From NCBI RefSeq assembly GCF_009905375.1, contig NC_133650.1, forward strand, positions 63,987,669 through 64,051,668: 64,000 nucleotides of DNA, written 5' to 3'. Below, piece after piece: positions 19,243 to 31,393 of the stretch. Each line of letters begins with the position of its first letter. Position 1 is the stretch's first letter. Source of the DNA: Apium graveolens. Its lineage: Eukaryota > Streptophyta > Magnoliopsida > Apiales > Apiaceae. The translations under genes and the position numbers were made by a program. The notes below the pieces were generated by a model. The model worked only from the letters and a program-made list of their open reading frames with translations. It did not search any database and was not told the origin of the DNA.

Positions 19243-22200
19243 TGTAACGTTTGGGAAATATTATGTAATTACTTTTATCAATAAATAATTATTATGTGAT
19301 TATTATGTGAATTTTGGTAAATTATTTGATGATTGATATTAATATTTGGGTGTTGATATTTGATAAAATTAGGATGTTTCAATTTCTAATTATCCAGAAT
19401 TAAATATAGATAATTTTGGTATTTTTCTGGTAATTTTTAGATTATTATATGATTTTATAAGAATTTATAGAATTAATAATGATTATTTTATGTAATTATA
19501 AAATTACTTTTTAGAATCAGAAATCGTCCCACTTCAACCATTTTTACAACCCGAAACTCTTCCGAAAACTCCTTCCTAACCTAATATGATAATTCTGAAC
19601 ACTTTTGGTGTTTTGACTTTTTCAATCCAAGGTAAGGTTTGACCCGTACGAGTCCCGGCGTAAAATTTTCGATACGCTAATCATTTTATAGATCGATAAA
19701 AATCCGTATTCGCAAAAGGTGAGATATTATTACCTTATTTTCGTATAAAGTGTTTTATAGGAGGCTCCGTTTTAATGATTATCCAGATCTGGTATTAAAA
19801 TTGTATCGTCTTTATAGTTACTTAGCGGCTAAGTAATCTATTTTCAGATCTGATATGTAAATGTAATTATCGAATTATTAAATGAATTAAATATGCGATG
19901 GTTTTGTCAGCTATATGTTCCTATATTATTAATTGTGTGTGATTTGTTGGGTACAAAGATTAATTGTATAATTAATTATTGAGGTGTATGGATTTATTTT
20001 GCTTTTAAAGTAATTTTATTGAATATTTATTTTCATAAATTCTAAAATTGTTTCTAAAATTATTTTTGTCGCTTTATAATTTTATTTATTATTTTTAGGA
20101 ATTTATAAAATTCAGAAATCAATATTTTATCAAATATTTAACTCAAAATGATTTTCTGGTTTCATTTAAGTGTAGATTCTGTATTAAATTCCATAATGCT
20201 TCAAAAATCATAAAATTCATATTTCCTTAATTTTGGAATATTTTGAGAATTTTAAAAGTGTTTTGGAAATTTTTGGGCTTTTATTTACCCGCGTATTTAT
20301 TCGTTAATTCATTAAAATACGGGTCTGATGCGGGTTCCAAAATTTCTTTAAACATGTTTAAAATTTTACATTATTAGTTTAAATTTATTTCGAGAATTTT
20401 TAAAACTTACTCTGATAAATTTTTCAGATTATTTTACTCATACGTTGCTCGTTTAATTATTGATTGTGGGGTAAATTCAGATTCGGGAATAGAGTAATAA
20501 TCACGCACAAAGCAAATATATTCAACCGGGTTATTTTCTTCCCCCAATTCTCACCCCTGCTCTCATCTCTCACTTCGCTCCTCTCTTCTTCTCACTCTCA
20601 AAATTTTTCCAATTCACTCTCCTTCTCTCTAATTCTCGATTAATCTCTCCTCTCTCCCTCCTGCTTTCCCCTTCTTTGCTTCGTGTTCAGCTGTTTCTCT
20701 CTCAGGTAAGCCACCCCGCCATCTTCATGCCTTTGGTTTGTCGTTGTCTCGGCTTTTCCGGCCAAAGGCCGCGTGTGTGTACTTCGTGTGTGTATCCGTA
20801 TGTATAGGTGGTTATGTGTGTGTGTGTGCGTGTGTGGTGTGTGTGCGTGTGTGGTGTGTGTGCGGTGTTTTTGTTACAGTGTGTGTTGTGTCCCCTGTGT
20901 TTCCCTGATTTTGCGGATGCTGCCTGATTTTCTGTCTTTCCGGCCGTGGTTGTGTTTTCTGGTTATGTGCGTTGAGCGCGTGTTGCTATCTGATTGGGAT
21001 TTTATTAGTATTTTATTAATTTTCTGCAGGGAATTCTTTGAATAACATTAGTGAAATAAATATTGTGTGCGAGAAATTAGTAATATTTAATCGGTGAAAT
21101 TCGTATGGAAACCGGAATTTATCGGGCACCAACAAGTTTTACTGCCGTCGGCGATGAGCCTCGGCGAGCCGACAGTGGGCAAGATGATTTTATCTGAATC
21201 CTGCGTATATAAAATTAAATAAAATTAGTGAGTAAAATTAATTTCGAAATGAAAAATATGAATAATAATACTTAAGAACTGAATTGTATCGGTGGCTGGG
21301 AATTGCGAATTTGGAATTGGATTGGTTGTTGTGTTGTGAATTTGACAACGAATTGTTTCGACGGGTAGGCCGATTATAAAGGAGACGCTGCCCGATTTTT
21401 GGGAAATTAATTCTGAAAATACGGGGACGTAACCTATAATTATCGAAGACATCGAACAACAATATATAAATATATTATACAAAACCTAATTACGTGGCAT
21501 GACCAAATATTTTGTGAATAATCGATTACCCTACTTTTCAAAATGACGAGTATATGTACTTTCTGAAAATAAATACCGAACCGAGTTTTGAAGTTGTGAA
21601 CCATAATTGCTATGTGTATTTTAATAATACATATAAATATTAGTGGGTTACGAAATCGTATGGGTAGAATAGGATAGTGGTGTTATATTAAGCGAGACGA
21701 TTATCTGAATTAGGGTATTTCAACCCTGTAGGTCCTAGTCGGAAGACCCGAGGAGTGATATCGGACGAAGAATGATATAGTGGTTAGACGTTGAGCTCAG
21801 TAAAGTTCCGATCGAAAGGCCTGGGTGTTGAGATCGTAGCCAGAATAGGATAGTGGTCCGACGATAAAGACAAATGATCAAGGCAATTCAATAGTCAACC
21901 GATAATAGTGATTAAATCTTATCAAGGCAAGTATTCCTGATTTTTCTTTTAAAATAATGCAATTATCTCTTCATTCCTATTCTAAGTTCAGAATAGTTAA
22001 CTATTTTACATTTCGCTGCAATTACTCTTATTATGCATGTTCCTCTCATTATTGTTCCTATATTATCGATTGCTCTCTTGAGCAAATACCCATTCTTTCG
22101 GGTTATTTGCGAACCTTGAATTGGGATGTTTTGAAATCAAAATGATTTGACATCAAAATACTCCACGGGCTGGATAGTGATGTGTGGGATTAAGTGTTCT

Positions 22201-22917
22201 TAATTCTAAGGACCGGGACATAACCGGATCCTTGATATGGGCCGTAGATCCTGGGTACCCGACTGGATCTATATAGGGAGATATAGATCTGCACTGTATC
22301 CTGGCTGATCAGCAGGATATAGGTGTGAACTAGTGTCCAGTCTAATTTGTTGTTGATCGCAATTAACGGCATTCTCTCTCGAAAAGTTTTATCATTCCAA
22401 AACCGGACAAAACACTGATTCAGGAGATGATTCTGGGAATAGATTATCACTTTTGGATTTATAATTGAAGGCTGGTAACAGCCAATCGCTCAACTTCCTC
22501 AAATAAATAGAATTGTTTAAAATTGTTTAAAGATTTGTCCGGAAATTTCCTTTGATACTATTGCTTGAAACTCAAATTATATACTTGCTGGGCATTTTTG
22601 GCTCACTCTTGCTTTATAAATTCTTATTTCTTTCAGAAGCTGATAAAGTTAAAAGTGAATAGCTTTCGTTAGACAGCAGAAGCTAGAGAGATCTCCGCTG
22701 CGAGAGGACAAAGATGTTAGAAAAATATGACAAGGACGTTAGCATAAAGGTATTTACACTCGTATTGTAGTGGTTGTAAATTATAGAAGGTTAGATTCTT
22801 GTTTCATACCATGACCTGTAAACGATCCGGAATTAAGGGGTTATTTATTCATTATTTTATTTTATGTAAAAATTGTTTAGTGACACCAAATCTTGACCCC
22901 GAATTTGGGTTGTTACA
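19243..22917 (+). repeat. Solo LTR of a chromovirus-type gypsy element (3675 bp)
   Basis: It starts TGTAACGTTTGGG, ends GGGTTGTTACA and is flanked by a perfect 5-bp duplication CGAGG (19238-19242 and 22918-22922). The Tat gag-to-protease reading is continuous when it is removed. No gag or pol is present, so this is one LTR left by recombination between two LTRs of a former full element. Inside are a pyrimidine-rich tract (20535-20710), a GT-rich run (20815-20870) and the sequence GGCTCACTCTTGCTTTAT (22602-22619), shared with the LTRs at 31397 and 40891. ORFs inside are spurious. Confidence 0.92.
20815..20873. repeat. GT-rich microsatellite
   Basis: Repeated TGTGTG and GTGTGCG/GTGTGGT units lie inside the solo LTR, next to the pyrimidine-rich tract. 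They create a Cys/Val-rich spurious ORF. Confidence 0.9.
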
Positions 22918-22922
22918 CGAGG

Positions 22923-23560
22923 GCCAGTAATAAATATGATCTTTGGAGGCTAGACAGCAGCTGGGACTATGAGGAACTCTCGAAAAGCTTATGTGAGAGA
23001 AGTAATGAGTATAGTTGGAGAGTCATCTAAGTATTCTAAGTCAGAGATGACGCTTTAGTTCGGTGATCCCGACCTTGAAGGTTTGAAATTTCATCAGGAT
23101 GACCCTCTAATTATCACTCTGATAATTGGAAATTATCCTGTTATGAGGGTCCTAGTGGAAAATGGAGCTTCCGTACATATTCTGTTCTATGACACATTCC
23201 TAAGGATGGGGTATAATGACTCCCAGTTAACTCCATCTGATGCACCTATCTACGGGTTTAACAAACTGGAATGCCAAGTCGAAAGAGAAATACAACTTCC
23301 CGTGACTATTGGGGAAGAGCCCGTAAAGGCCACACATATGTTAAACTTTTAGATTGTTAAGGCAGCCTCTACTTACAATGATATCATGGGAAAAAAAGGG
23401 ATCCATGCATTCAAGGCCGTGCCCTCAACCTATCACATGGTACTAAAGTTCCCGACTAGGAACGGAGACGGTGAGGCAAAGGGAGATCAAAAAAGGCTCA
23501 TGGTTGCTATGTTGCAGCACTTAGGCCTAATGGAACTGGAGGGTAGGTTCCCCCCATAGA
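22923..23560 (+). pseudogene. Tat aspartic protease region
   Basis: The open piece 23083-23352 gives LIITLIIGNYPVMRVLVENG followed by ASVHILFYD. Tat proteases have VLIDxGSSADILF here, so the catalytic Asp is replaced (VEN in place of xDx). Further YGFNKLE and IQLPVTIG match the conserved second half of the Tat protease. In-frame stops at 23350 and beyond break it. It follows the gag directly once the solo LTR is removed. Confidence 0.8.
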
Positions 23561-24187
23561 AGACATAAATGTTTGTGAGAATGAAGAACTTCAGGGGAAG
23601 CCAGCGGATGACTTAGTCCCAATTCCCCTAGATTCCTTAGACCTGGAAAAGATCACATACATTAGAGCATCTTTGAACAAACCCCTGAAGGGCCAACTGA
23701 CAACTTTCTTATAAGAGAACAATGACGTGTTTTCTTGGACGGTAGTTGATATGCCGGGGATTGACACCAACCTTATAACTCATAAGTTGAACTTCGATCC
23801 AACTCGGAAGCCGTAAAGTAGAAGAAGAGAACTTATGCCCCTGACAGGCAGGAGGCTATTAAACAGGAGGTCGAGAAGCTCCTAGAAGCTGGATTCATAG
23901 GGGAAGTGCAATTCCCTGAGTGGTTGACCAACCTCGTAATGGTCAAGAAGACCAATGGGAAGTGGGGAATGTGTATCGACTTTACTGACTTGAATGATGC
24001 ATGTCCTTAAGACTGCTACCCCTACCAAGGATTGATACCTTGATTTATACCACCGCTGGGCACGAGATGCTGAGTTTCATGGATGGCTTCAGCGGTTACA
24101 ATCAGATTAAAATGCACAAAGTTGACACCCCCAATGTATCTTTTATAACTGACTTTGGGGTCTTTTATTATCTTATTATGGCTTTTA
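23561..24187 (+). pseudogene. Tat reverse transcriptase, N-terminal half
   Basis: Readable segments are QEVEKLLEAGFIGEVQFPEW, VMVKKTNGKWGMCIDFTDLN with DACP, then RIDTLIYTTAGHEMLSFMDG with FSGYNQIKMH. This is gypsy RT up to the palm aspartate (FMDGFSGYNQI). It ends at MAF just before the insertion of Gypsy-2. Several stops (for example 24009) and frameshifts are present. The catalytic YVDD is on the other side of the insertion, at about 54019-54030. Confidence 0.88.
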
Positions 24188-25584
24188 TATAACACCCTCC
24201 AAATCCGGGGTATAGATTTGGGGCATTATTAACACTAACTACTCACAAAACCTGTACAAACATAATATAAATAAAATAATTACCCCGAACTACTACTATT
24301 TAGGATCTTTCAAAGTTAAGGATTGAAAACAAGAACAACAAACCAACTTTATTATAAACCATTTTAAACAATTTGTCTCAGGAACTCTCTTTGTTACAAA
24401 ACTTTATTCTATCTACATTTCACACAAAACACCTTTTATTCAAACCATCACTATTACTACTTATCCTGCTACACCTGCTCTGGCATCTCAAAGCTCTCTT
24501 CAGGAATAGGGATAAACACCCTTTGTATCAGAGGGTCCCGCTGCTTGACCCGCTTCTTGACTACTCGGGTTCTGATGGGTTTCATTCTCTACTTTAACTG
24601 AAAAACAAGGTGAACAACAATAAAAGGGGATGAGGCAAAATTGCTCAACAAGCCTGTATCAATGTATATAGTATAACGAGAAAAGAATATATGAATCATA
24701 ATATGCTGGTTTGAACAATATCCTGTTTCCGTATAGAATAATAATTTGCCATTACTGGCGACTACGAAATGAACAAGACTAGAAACAAGAACCAACATAT
24801 GCAATATAACTTGCTGATCAATCAGGATACAGTACGGATCTATACCCAACTGCATAGACCCAACCAATATAAGGACTCATCAGGAAACTATGGCCTAAAA
24901 ATCAAAGATACGGTTAATACCCGGCCCATATCGTAACCATCCAGTCCATAGCTCAGCATCCGGAACAATCAAAAGGCTTTTGATGTATCCCAATATCATG
25001 ATATATCAGAGTATATGTAACAAGGGTAAAAGTATTGGAATATGAATAGAGGATTCAATAAATTGGGAGAAATCAAGAATCGGAATGGAATAGAATCAAG
25101 AATCAATAATTTGTATATCAGTGTATATGATCAATAATTATAAAGGTATAATTAATATGGAAAGTGGAGTATATTTCACTATTCTGAACTTAGAATAGGG
25201 GAAAAACTTGTTTGGCAAGTACTTAACCTCGTATGACTCACCGCCTTCCGTTTCCTACTTGATTTGCCTTGTTGATACTGAATCTATCATGGAAAGACAT
25301 TTGTTTAGATAACTTACTTCATACGCGTATCTCGAATTAATATTACGTAGCCCTAATCGTCTACCAATACGATTCTGTCAGACTCGTATATATAAATATA
25401 TAAAATTATATAACACATAAGGTTCAAATAATCACATAAAGCACATAGCACATAAGGCACATACTTGATTTTAGACTCATAATTACTTTGAGAATCGATA
25501 CTAGACTTATACATGCATTAACCAATCCTATCTGGTTCGATTTATCAATTTTTCAGGATTTATTTGGCTCGATTCGATCCCTAA

Positions 25585-28500
25585 TATAATATCCGGGATA
25601 TATCGTGTAATTATTTTTGCTAATAAATAATTATTATGAATGTTCAGTATTTATTATGTGAATTATTTGTTAAGTGTTAAATGTGTTTGGATGTTTAAAA
25701 ATAATATTAATTGAGTACTTTAATTTTTTTTATGTCCAAAATAAAATAAATATAATTGTCATATCTTCCTAATTATTTTTATGTTGATTTATGATTTTAT
25801 AGGAAACATATGGATTTTATAAAATCTTTTTCCGAGTATTTAAAAAACTATTTTATACAAACGGGAACCAACCGACGTCATCCGTTTTTACATTTTTATA
25901 ACCCGAAACTCTTCTGAGAACTCCTTCCTAACCTAATTGCAATATTCCGAGCATTTTCCATTTTTCGACATTTTCGATCCGGCGTACGGTTTGTCCTGCG
26001 CGGGTCCCGGCGCAACATTTTCGATATATTATTCGTTTCGGTAAATCAATAAAACTCGTATTTTCAATAAATGGGATCTTTTTATTAAACTATCAGAATT
26101 ATCACCTCGTAATACGTGTAACCAGGCACTGAGACCAAGACCGCAGTACAAATTGTACTGGTTTGGATAATTATCCCGAAAACCGGTACCGTTTGGATCA
26201 GTTTTTATAAATAAATGTACCATTTTATATCCGGAATGATCCAACGGGATACTAATTTTCTGTAATTATAAATACCCTTTAATGTATTTTATTCTGTATC
26301 AAAAAACATTTGCAGACAGCAATTATACAATTTTCCATAGAAAATTCATATATTCATAAACTTTTCTGAGAATCAAACAGTAATTCGAAGGTGTTAGTGA
26401 TCATTGTTTTCAACGCTCAATTAACCAAATCAAAGGTCTTGAAGAGTACTATCAGAATCTGTGATCCATACACCTGCAGAATCAAAGGTTTATTTTCTGT
26501 AAATTTATTTATTTTCGAATTATTTTGATTAAAAATAAGAATTTTTGTTCGGATGATTGTTTGAATGATTTGATGAGTGCATGTTGTAGAGCTTGTTCTC
26601 CTGATGATTTTGATATATTATATGACTCATTTGGAGTTCAATAACATGTTCAAAATTGAGTTTGATTTTCGAATTTTGAAATTACGGTTTATAACCCATA
26701 TGAATGTTCTTAATTGAAATTTGGGCCTTTTTGATTTAGGGGTTATTAGCTGTTGTATTATAGTGGGTTGTGTTCCTTATGAAATTTGCAATCGATTGGT
26801 GTATAGCTCATTAACAGAGGATTAATGAATCGAAGGGAGTTGTGTTTTTAAGTTTACGTCAAGCTCGCCGGAAACCGGCGAACTTCCCAGCCATTTTCCG
26901 GCCAGCTCAGGGGTTATTAATGTGTTTTGATTGCATGAATAGATTCCTGGTTGTCTGTAGATCATATCTGGAGCTTGTGGTGAGGTGAGGATGCCGGGAA
27001 CGTGTTCTCCGGCCATCCCCGAAGTTTTCCGGCGACCCCTGTAAAAATTACAGTTTAGTCACTGTACTTTTGAAGATGGTGAAGTTCAGTGCCTGAACTT
27101 TCCAGAGTTTGCAAGAATAGGATTCTTGTTTTAAATATATTCAAAAATCATATTTTCTATTTATTTTAATTATAAATATCCGTTTTTAATTTCTGAAAAT
27201 TCCAAAAATTATTATTTTAATTCCAAAAATTATTTTTAATTCAAAAAAATAAATCTGAATTAATTAGTTAATTAATTTCAGTTAATATTTAATTGATTAA
27301 TTGGTCAATTAATTCAAAATTAATTGATTAATTGATTTAATTAATTATTAATTGATTTTAATTAATTATTTAATTAGATTAAATTATTTAAAAATGATTT
27401 AAAAATTACGAAAAATAGTTTCGAGCTTTAAAATATTATATTAAATTGTTTTCAAGGCTCGATAATTATTATAAAAGTGTTTTGAAGCCAGATTTGGCCA
27501 ACCGAACCTTGTTTATTATTTTAAAATTGATCCAACGACCCGTTTTAATTCCGAAAAATATTTTAAAAATCATTTTAAATACCTGAAAGCCTGTTTATAA
27601 CCCAAGGCTTCTTTATAAATGATATATCATTGACTGTTTAACGTGTTATGTGCTATATGTGACTCGGTGGTTGACTGTCCGTCTATATGTTCGATGTTTA
27701 TTTGTTATTAGCGTAACTTTCAATCCGTTAATCGGATTTGGGTAAAACGAAGGGTAGATAGAAGTGTATCTCGAATAGAATCGTATGAGTTAAATATTAA
27801 TAGATGCTTATGATATGTGAGCAGAAGAGGCAAGGCATAGGAAAGGGAAACAGATAGTCGAGAAGTAGATGGTTGTGATTGGAAGTTAGTGCAGTATAGC
27901 AAGCTAGTTCCAGGCAAGTGTTCTGAACTTTCTCGAGATATATTGTAGTTGGTTGATAGTCCTGTTTTATATTGCAAGTGATTTGAAGCACTGAACCCAA
28001 AACCCTGATTCTAGTTATTGATCTTGAGCCATAAACCTTATTCTTTCTAAACCATTGATTGTTGTACACCCAAATACGAACCACAAATACACGATACTAC
28101 ATCAAAAATACATACAAACTAAATACCAAACACTGAATCGAATTACTTACATACTTAAACCATTGTACCTTATGCTTTGAAATGCCAATTCCTGGTAACC
28201 CTGAAACATTGATTCCTTTGTTATCCAATTCTTTCTTTACCTAACAGTCAAGCTTTGAAATTGCCATACTGATCCCTTGTAAAGATTGAAACCATTTCCT
28301 TATCGAACATTCAAGGTTGTTTATGATTCTGTTTATTGCTTTACATTGTTTATTCTTTTATTATGGAATTGGATTATTTTTATAAAATTGTGGACCAGAT
28401 TCGTGGTCAGACCATATTAATGGTCAAGTTAGGCCAATGTGTGCCTTGGATCCAGTAGTTAGAGCAGTGTTGTGTGCTTTGCTCGGGGTTAGTGCGTGAC

Positions 28501-28937
28501 TGATCAGCAGCCTAACCTTGGTTTTTAAAATAAAAATATAATATCCAATTCTAAATCATAATTCATTGTTCACTTGATATCATAACCTTTTCACTTGATG
28601 ATCATTATTCTCAGTTTTGTCATTGTGACTTGTTGAGCTGGTTAGCTCATTTGTGCGATGTTGTTTATGTTCTTTCCCAGTTAAGAAGGAACCAGTTGGT
28701 AGAGAAAATCCCCAGTCCAGCGCGAGAGCTAAGGGTTCAGGTCGATCGAGTTAAGCTAGTAGGCATCTTTTGAGATAATTTAAGTTTGTAAAAGTTTGTA
28801 ATAATGCTTAACACTCAGTTCTGAGTTTGAATAGTTGGGATTTGGATGGTTTGTAATATAAGTGTGTGATTGGCTTGTGTGCATACTTTAACCTGTTGCG
28901 GTTCGTGGTAGTTGGTAAGTAGGGTCACTGCATATTA
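25585..28937 (+). repeat. Diverged LTR inserted in the Gypsy-2 3' LTR
   Basis: The start TATAATATCCGGGATATATC aligns base for base with the start of the solo LTR at 19243, including the following GTAATTA and AATAAATAATTATTATG. The ACTCCTTCCTAACCTAAT block and the CCCGGCG block near 26000 are also shared. It is therefore the same LTR family in the plus orientation, more diverged. It interrupts the Gypsy-2 LTR, whose other copy is continuous here. The right end lacks the expected GTTACA, and about 18 bp of the host LTR is missing, so the 3' edge is approximate and a small deletion is likely. It contains no coding sequence. Confidence 0.7.
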
Positions 28938-30305
28938 TTATTATCACAAAGCGACTCGCTTTCGGAAGTAATTATGATTTATAATTATTTGTAATGGAAT
29001 CGTTTCATTTTTCTGAGTCTACGGGCCTTCGTTTCACTCGACCGGACTAACGGTTTAATTACTACACAATAAATAAGATTTAATTAATTATAAATAATAA
29101 TTTATACTTAAATTAACCTTAATTATATTTTTAAATAATTATTTAATATTTATTCCATTTAAAAATAATTAATCCTTAATTATTATGATTAATTACAATT
29201 TATTACCATTAATCACAAATTATTATCAATTATACGACTAAATCGATTATTAACGGATAATTATTCGATACGAATAATTATTACGACACTTTTTGAATAA
29301 ATAAATTATCGCTCAAATAATAATTCTACTTATCGAATCACTACTCGTTTAAATACGAGTTACTCATATTATTCGACTAATTATCGAATTATTAACCGTA
29401 TTATTTGATTATTTTTAATCCTATTTATTAATTAATTACTTAATTATTAAATAATAAATAAATAATTAAGTTATTAAATAATTAATTAAATAATTAAATA
29501 AATAATGATTTTCAAATTTCTAAATTAATAACATAATTTAGAAATTATTAATAATATTTTTTCAGAATTTAAAACTAATTTTTATTAGATTTTTAGAATT
29601 ATTAAAACTGATTTTGATTTTACAAAATATAAATAAATAATTAATAATCCAGAAACACAATTCATGAAATGAGTTTGGGTTTTGGGGGATCAAACCCGGG
29701 TCGTTTCCCGAGTCGAAACCGGGTCGACTCGGGTTGCTCAAGAACATGTCGGCCGACTGCCAGAACCCGACATCGGCAGCTTTTTCCGGGGACTGCGAAT
29801 CGACAACGAACCAAGACGACACCTCGATTTCTTCCTCGTTTCCGTTCAACAATAAAGCCCAACAACCTCCTTGTCTATTTCCTACTTCCTCCATCGTTCC
29901 GGAGTTCGGGAGCCTCGCGAACGGCGGCGGCAGCGCCATTTCTGGCGATGATAAAACGGAAACCAAAACACACAAGACAGGTACCAGTCGATCGAGGATT
30001 TAACGATCTACAAGCCTATACCAACAGAATCTTTTAACAACTAACCAAAATCAAAACCCGAATTCATAAATTAAACCCGAAAATAGAAAATTAAAATCGA
30101 GTAATCAAACAACGAAATCAATTAACGAATCTAATAGAGAATTCAATAAGCTTCAAAACGGTTACTTACATGCTTGATTTGGTGAACACCTTCAATTTGT
30201 GCTTTGATTCTCAAGAAGTACAAACCCTAATTTCAGAAATTTGGGGATTTTCTTGATTTTTCTGATTTTTTTATAATTAATTAATAATTAATTAACAATT
30301 AATCA

Positions 30306-30315
30306 GCTATTTATA
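30306..30315 (-). promoter_or_regulatory. TATA box of the Gypsy-2 3' LTR
   Basis: TATAAATAGC on the minus strand; the equivalent site in the 5' LTR is at 53324-53333. Confidence 0.6.
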
Positions 30316-30906
30316 TTTATGAAAATAATACACCCAAATAAAATTAAGGGGCAAATAACACATCTAATAAAAATATTTGGACCCAATTTTTATAATTATT
30401 GGGTATCAATTATGAATTTTTAAATATCCAATAAATACAAAATATATGCCAAAATTCCCAAAAATTGTGAATATTACAAAAATGCAAAGAAAAATGATAT
30501 TTGATAATCTCATTATCATATAAAAACAAAATTATGATTTTTGTAGGGGTTTTGACTCCCGAAGGGGTTCGAAAAAGTCATTTTTCGTGAACGAGGTAAA
30601 TTTGTAAAACGTCTCGGGGTTCAGAATAGCGATATGGTATAGGCCGTTCTTGGCAAAATAGGGCCAATAATTTTGTTTGAAATACAGGCTTTTAAAACAC
30701 TGTTTGAGCTGTATGGGTTTTGAAATAAAACCTATAACCTATAATAAAACACTCAATAAATATCTGAAACACATTCTGATCAAAACAGACAACACATAGC
30801 ACATAGCAGTTAGGGTTTTACGACATAACACATTTAATTACATAATAATACATATAAATTATCTTTATTAGAACATAATACAAGCGTAATTTTGTCGATC
30901 GTTACA

Positions 30907-30917
30907 TTCTCCCCCCT
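30907..30917 (-). promoter_or_regulatory. Polypurine tract of Gypsy-2
   Basis: On the minus strand AGGGGGGAGAA immediately precedes the 3' LTR start TGTAACG. Confidence 0.85.
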
Positions 30918-30944
30918 TAATAGGATTTTGTCCTTAAAATCACG

Positions 30945-31376
30945 CTATAAAAATAACTGAGGGTACTTTTCTAGCATATCACTCTCAAGCTCCCAGGTTG
31001 ATTCTTCAACTACGGGGTTTCTCCACAAAACTCTCACTAATGGTAAAGACTTATTTCTTAAGACTCTCTCTTGCTGATCTAAGATTCTTACCGGCTGCTC
31101 TACATACGACAAATCTGCCTGAAGTTCTATTTGCTCATATTCTATTACATGCCTTGTATCAGGATTATACTTCTTAAGCATGGAAACATGAAATACATTA
31201 TAAATATGCTGCATATGGGGCGGTAAATCTAATTCATATGCAACGTTTCCTACTCTCTTCAGAATTTCAAATGGACCGACGTAACGAGGCTTTAACCTGC
31301 CCTTATTGCCAAACCTAGTCAATCCCTTCCATGGTGATATTTTTAACAGTACATGTTCCCCTTCTTGATAGTCCAT
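30945..31376 (-). pseudogene. Gypsy-2 integrase C-terminus with chromodomain-like tail
   Basis: This 143-codon open frame has EGEHVLLKISPWKGLTRFGN, then GRLKPRYVGPFEILKRVGNV and HNVFHVSMLKKY, the gypsy integrase C-terminal GPY/F module. It ends with VRVLWRNPVVEESTWELESD, the chromodomain-like tail of chromoviruses that is thought to direct integration to modified histones. It ends 28 bp before the polypurine tract. It is separated from the integrase core (44958-45479) by the 31397-44802 insertion. Confidence 0.88.
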
Positions 31377-31393
31377 ATCCCTTCTTGATAGTC
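31311..31393 (-). repeat. First unit of an 83-bp tandem duplication at an insertion site
   Basis: AAACCTAGTCAATCCC through CTTCTTGATAGTC is an 83-bp unit. The second unit starts at 44805 and is identical over at least 75 bp. Removing the element at 31397-44802 with its TCAAA duplication puts the units head to tail within the integrase C-terminus coding region. The unit length is not a multiple of three. Confidence 0.85.

Larger units (their letters stand above)
24188..30906 (-). repeat. 3' LTR of Gypsy-2, interrupted by another LTR
   Basis: 24188-25584 matches 50520 to about 51915, and about 28940-30906 matches about 51930-53929. The sequence between is foreign. On the minus strand it starts TGTAACGATCGAC at 30906, next to the polypurine tract, and ends GGTGTTATA at 24188. 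Like its partner LTR, it ends in TA rather than CA. A TATA box (TATAAATAGC, minus) lies at 30306-30315. The GC-rich part 29680-29960 has ORFs in several frames, none supported. Confidence 0.88.

Noticed and set aside
20773..21045. A 90-codon Cys/Val-rich ORF
   Set aside because: It is a product of the GT-rich microsatellite within a solo LTR.
27240..27420. AT-rich TTAATTGATTAATT repeats suggesting a satellite or matrix-attachment region
   Set aside because: Short, irregular and inside an LTR; similar AT-rich blocks occur in the other long LTRs, so no separate feature is supported.
29562..30037. Several overlapping ORFs on both strands (up to 137 codons) in a GC-rich stretch
   Set aside because: They lie inside the Gypsy-2 3' LTR, recur in altered form in the other LTR (52671-53083) with frame-disrupting differences, and have no recognisable domain.
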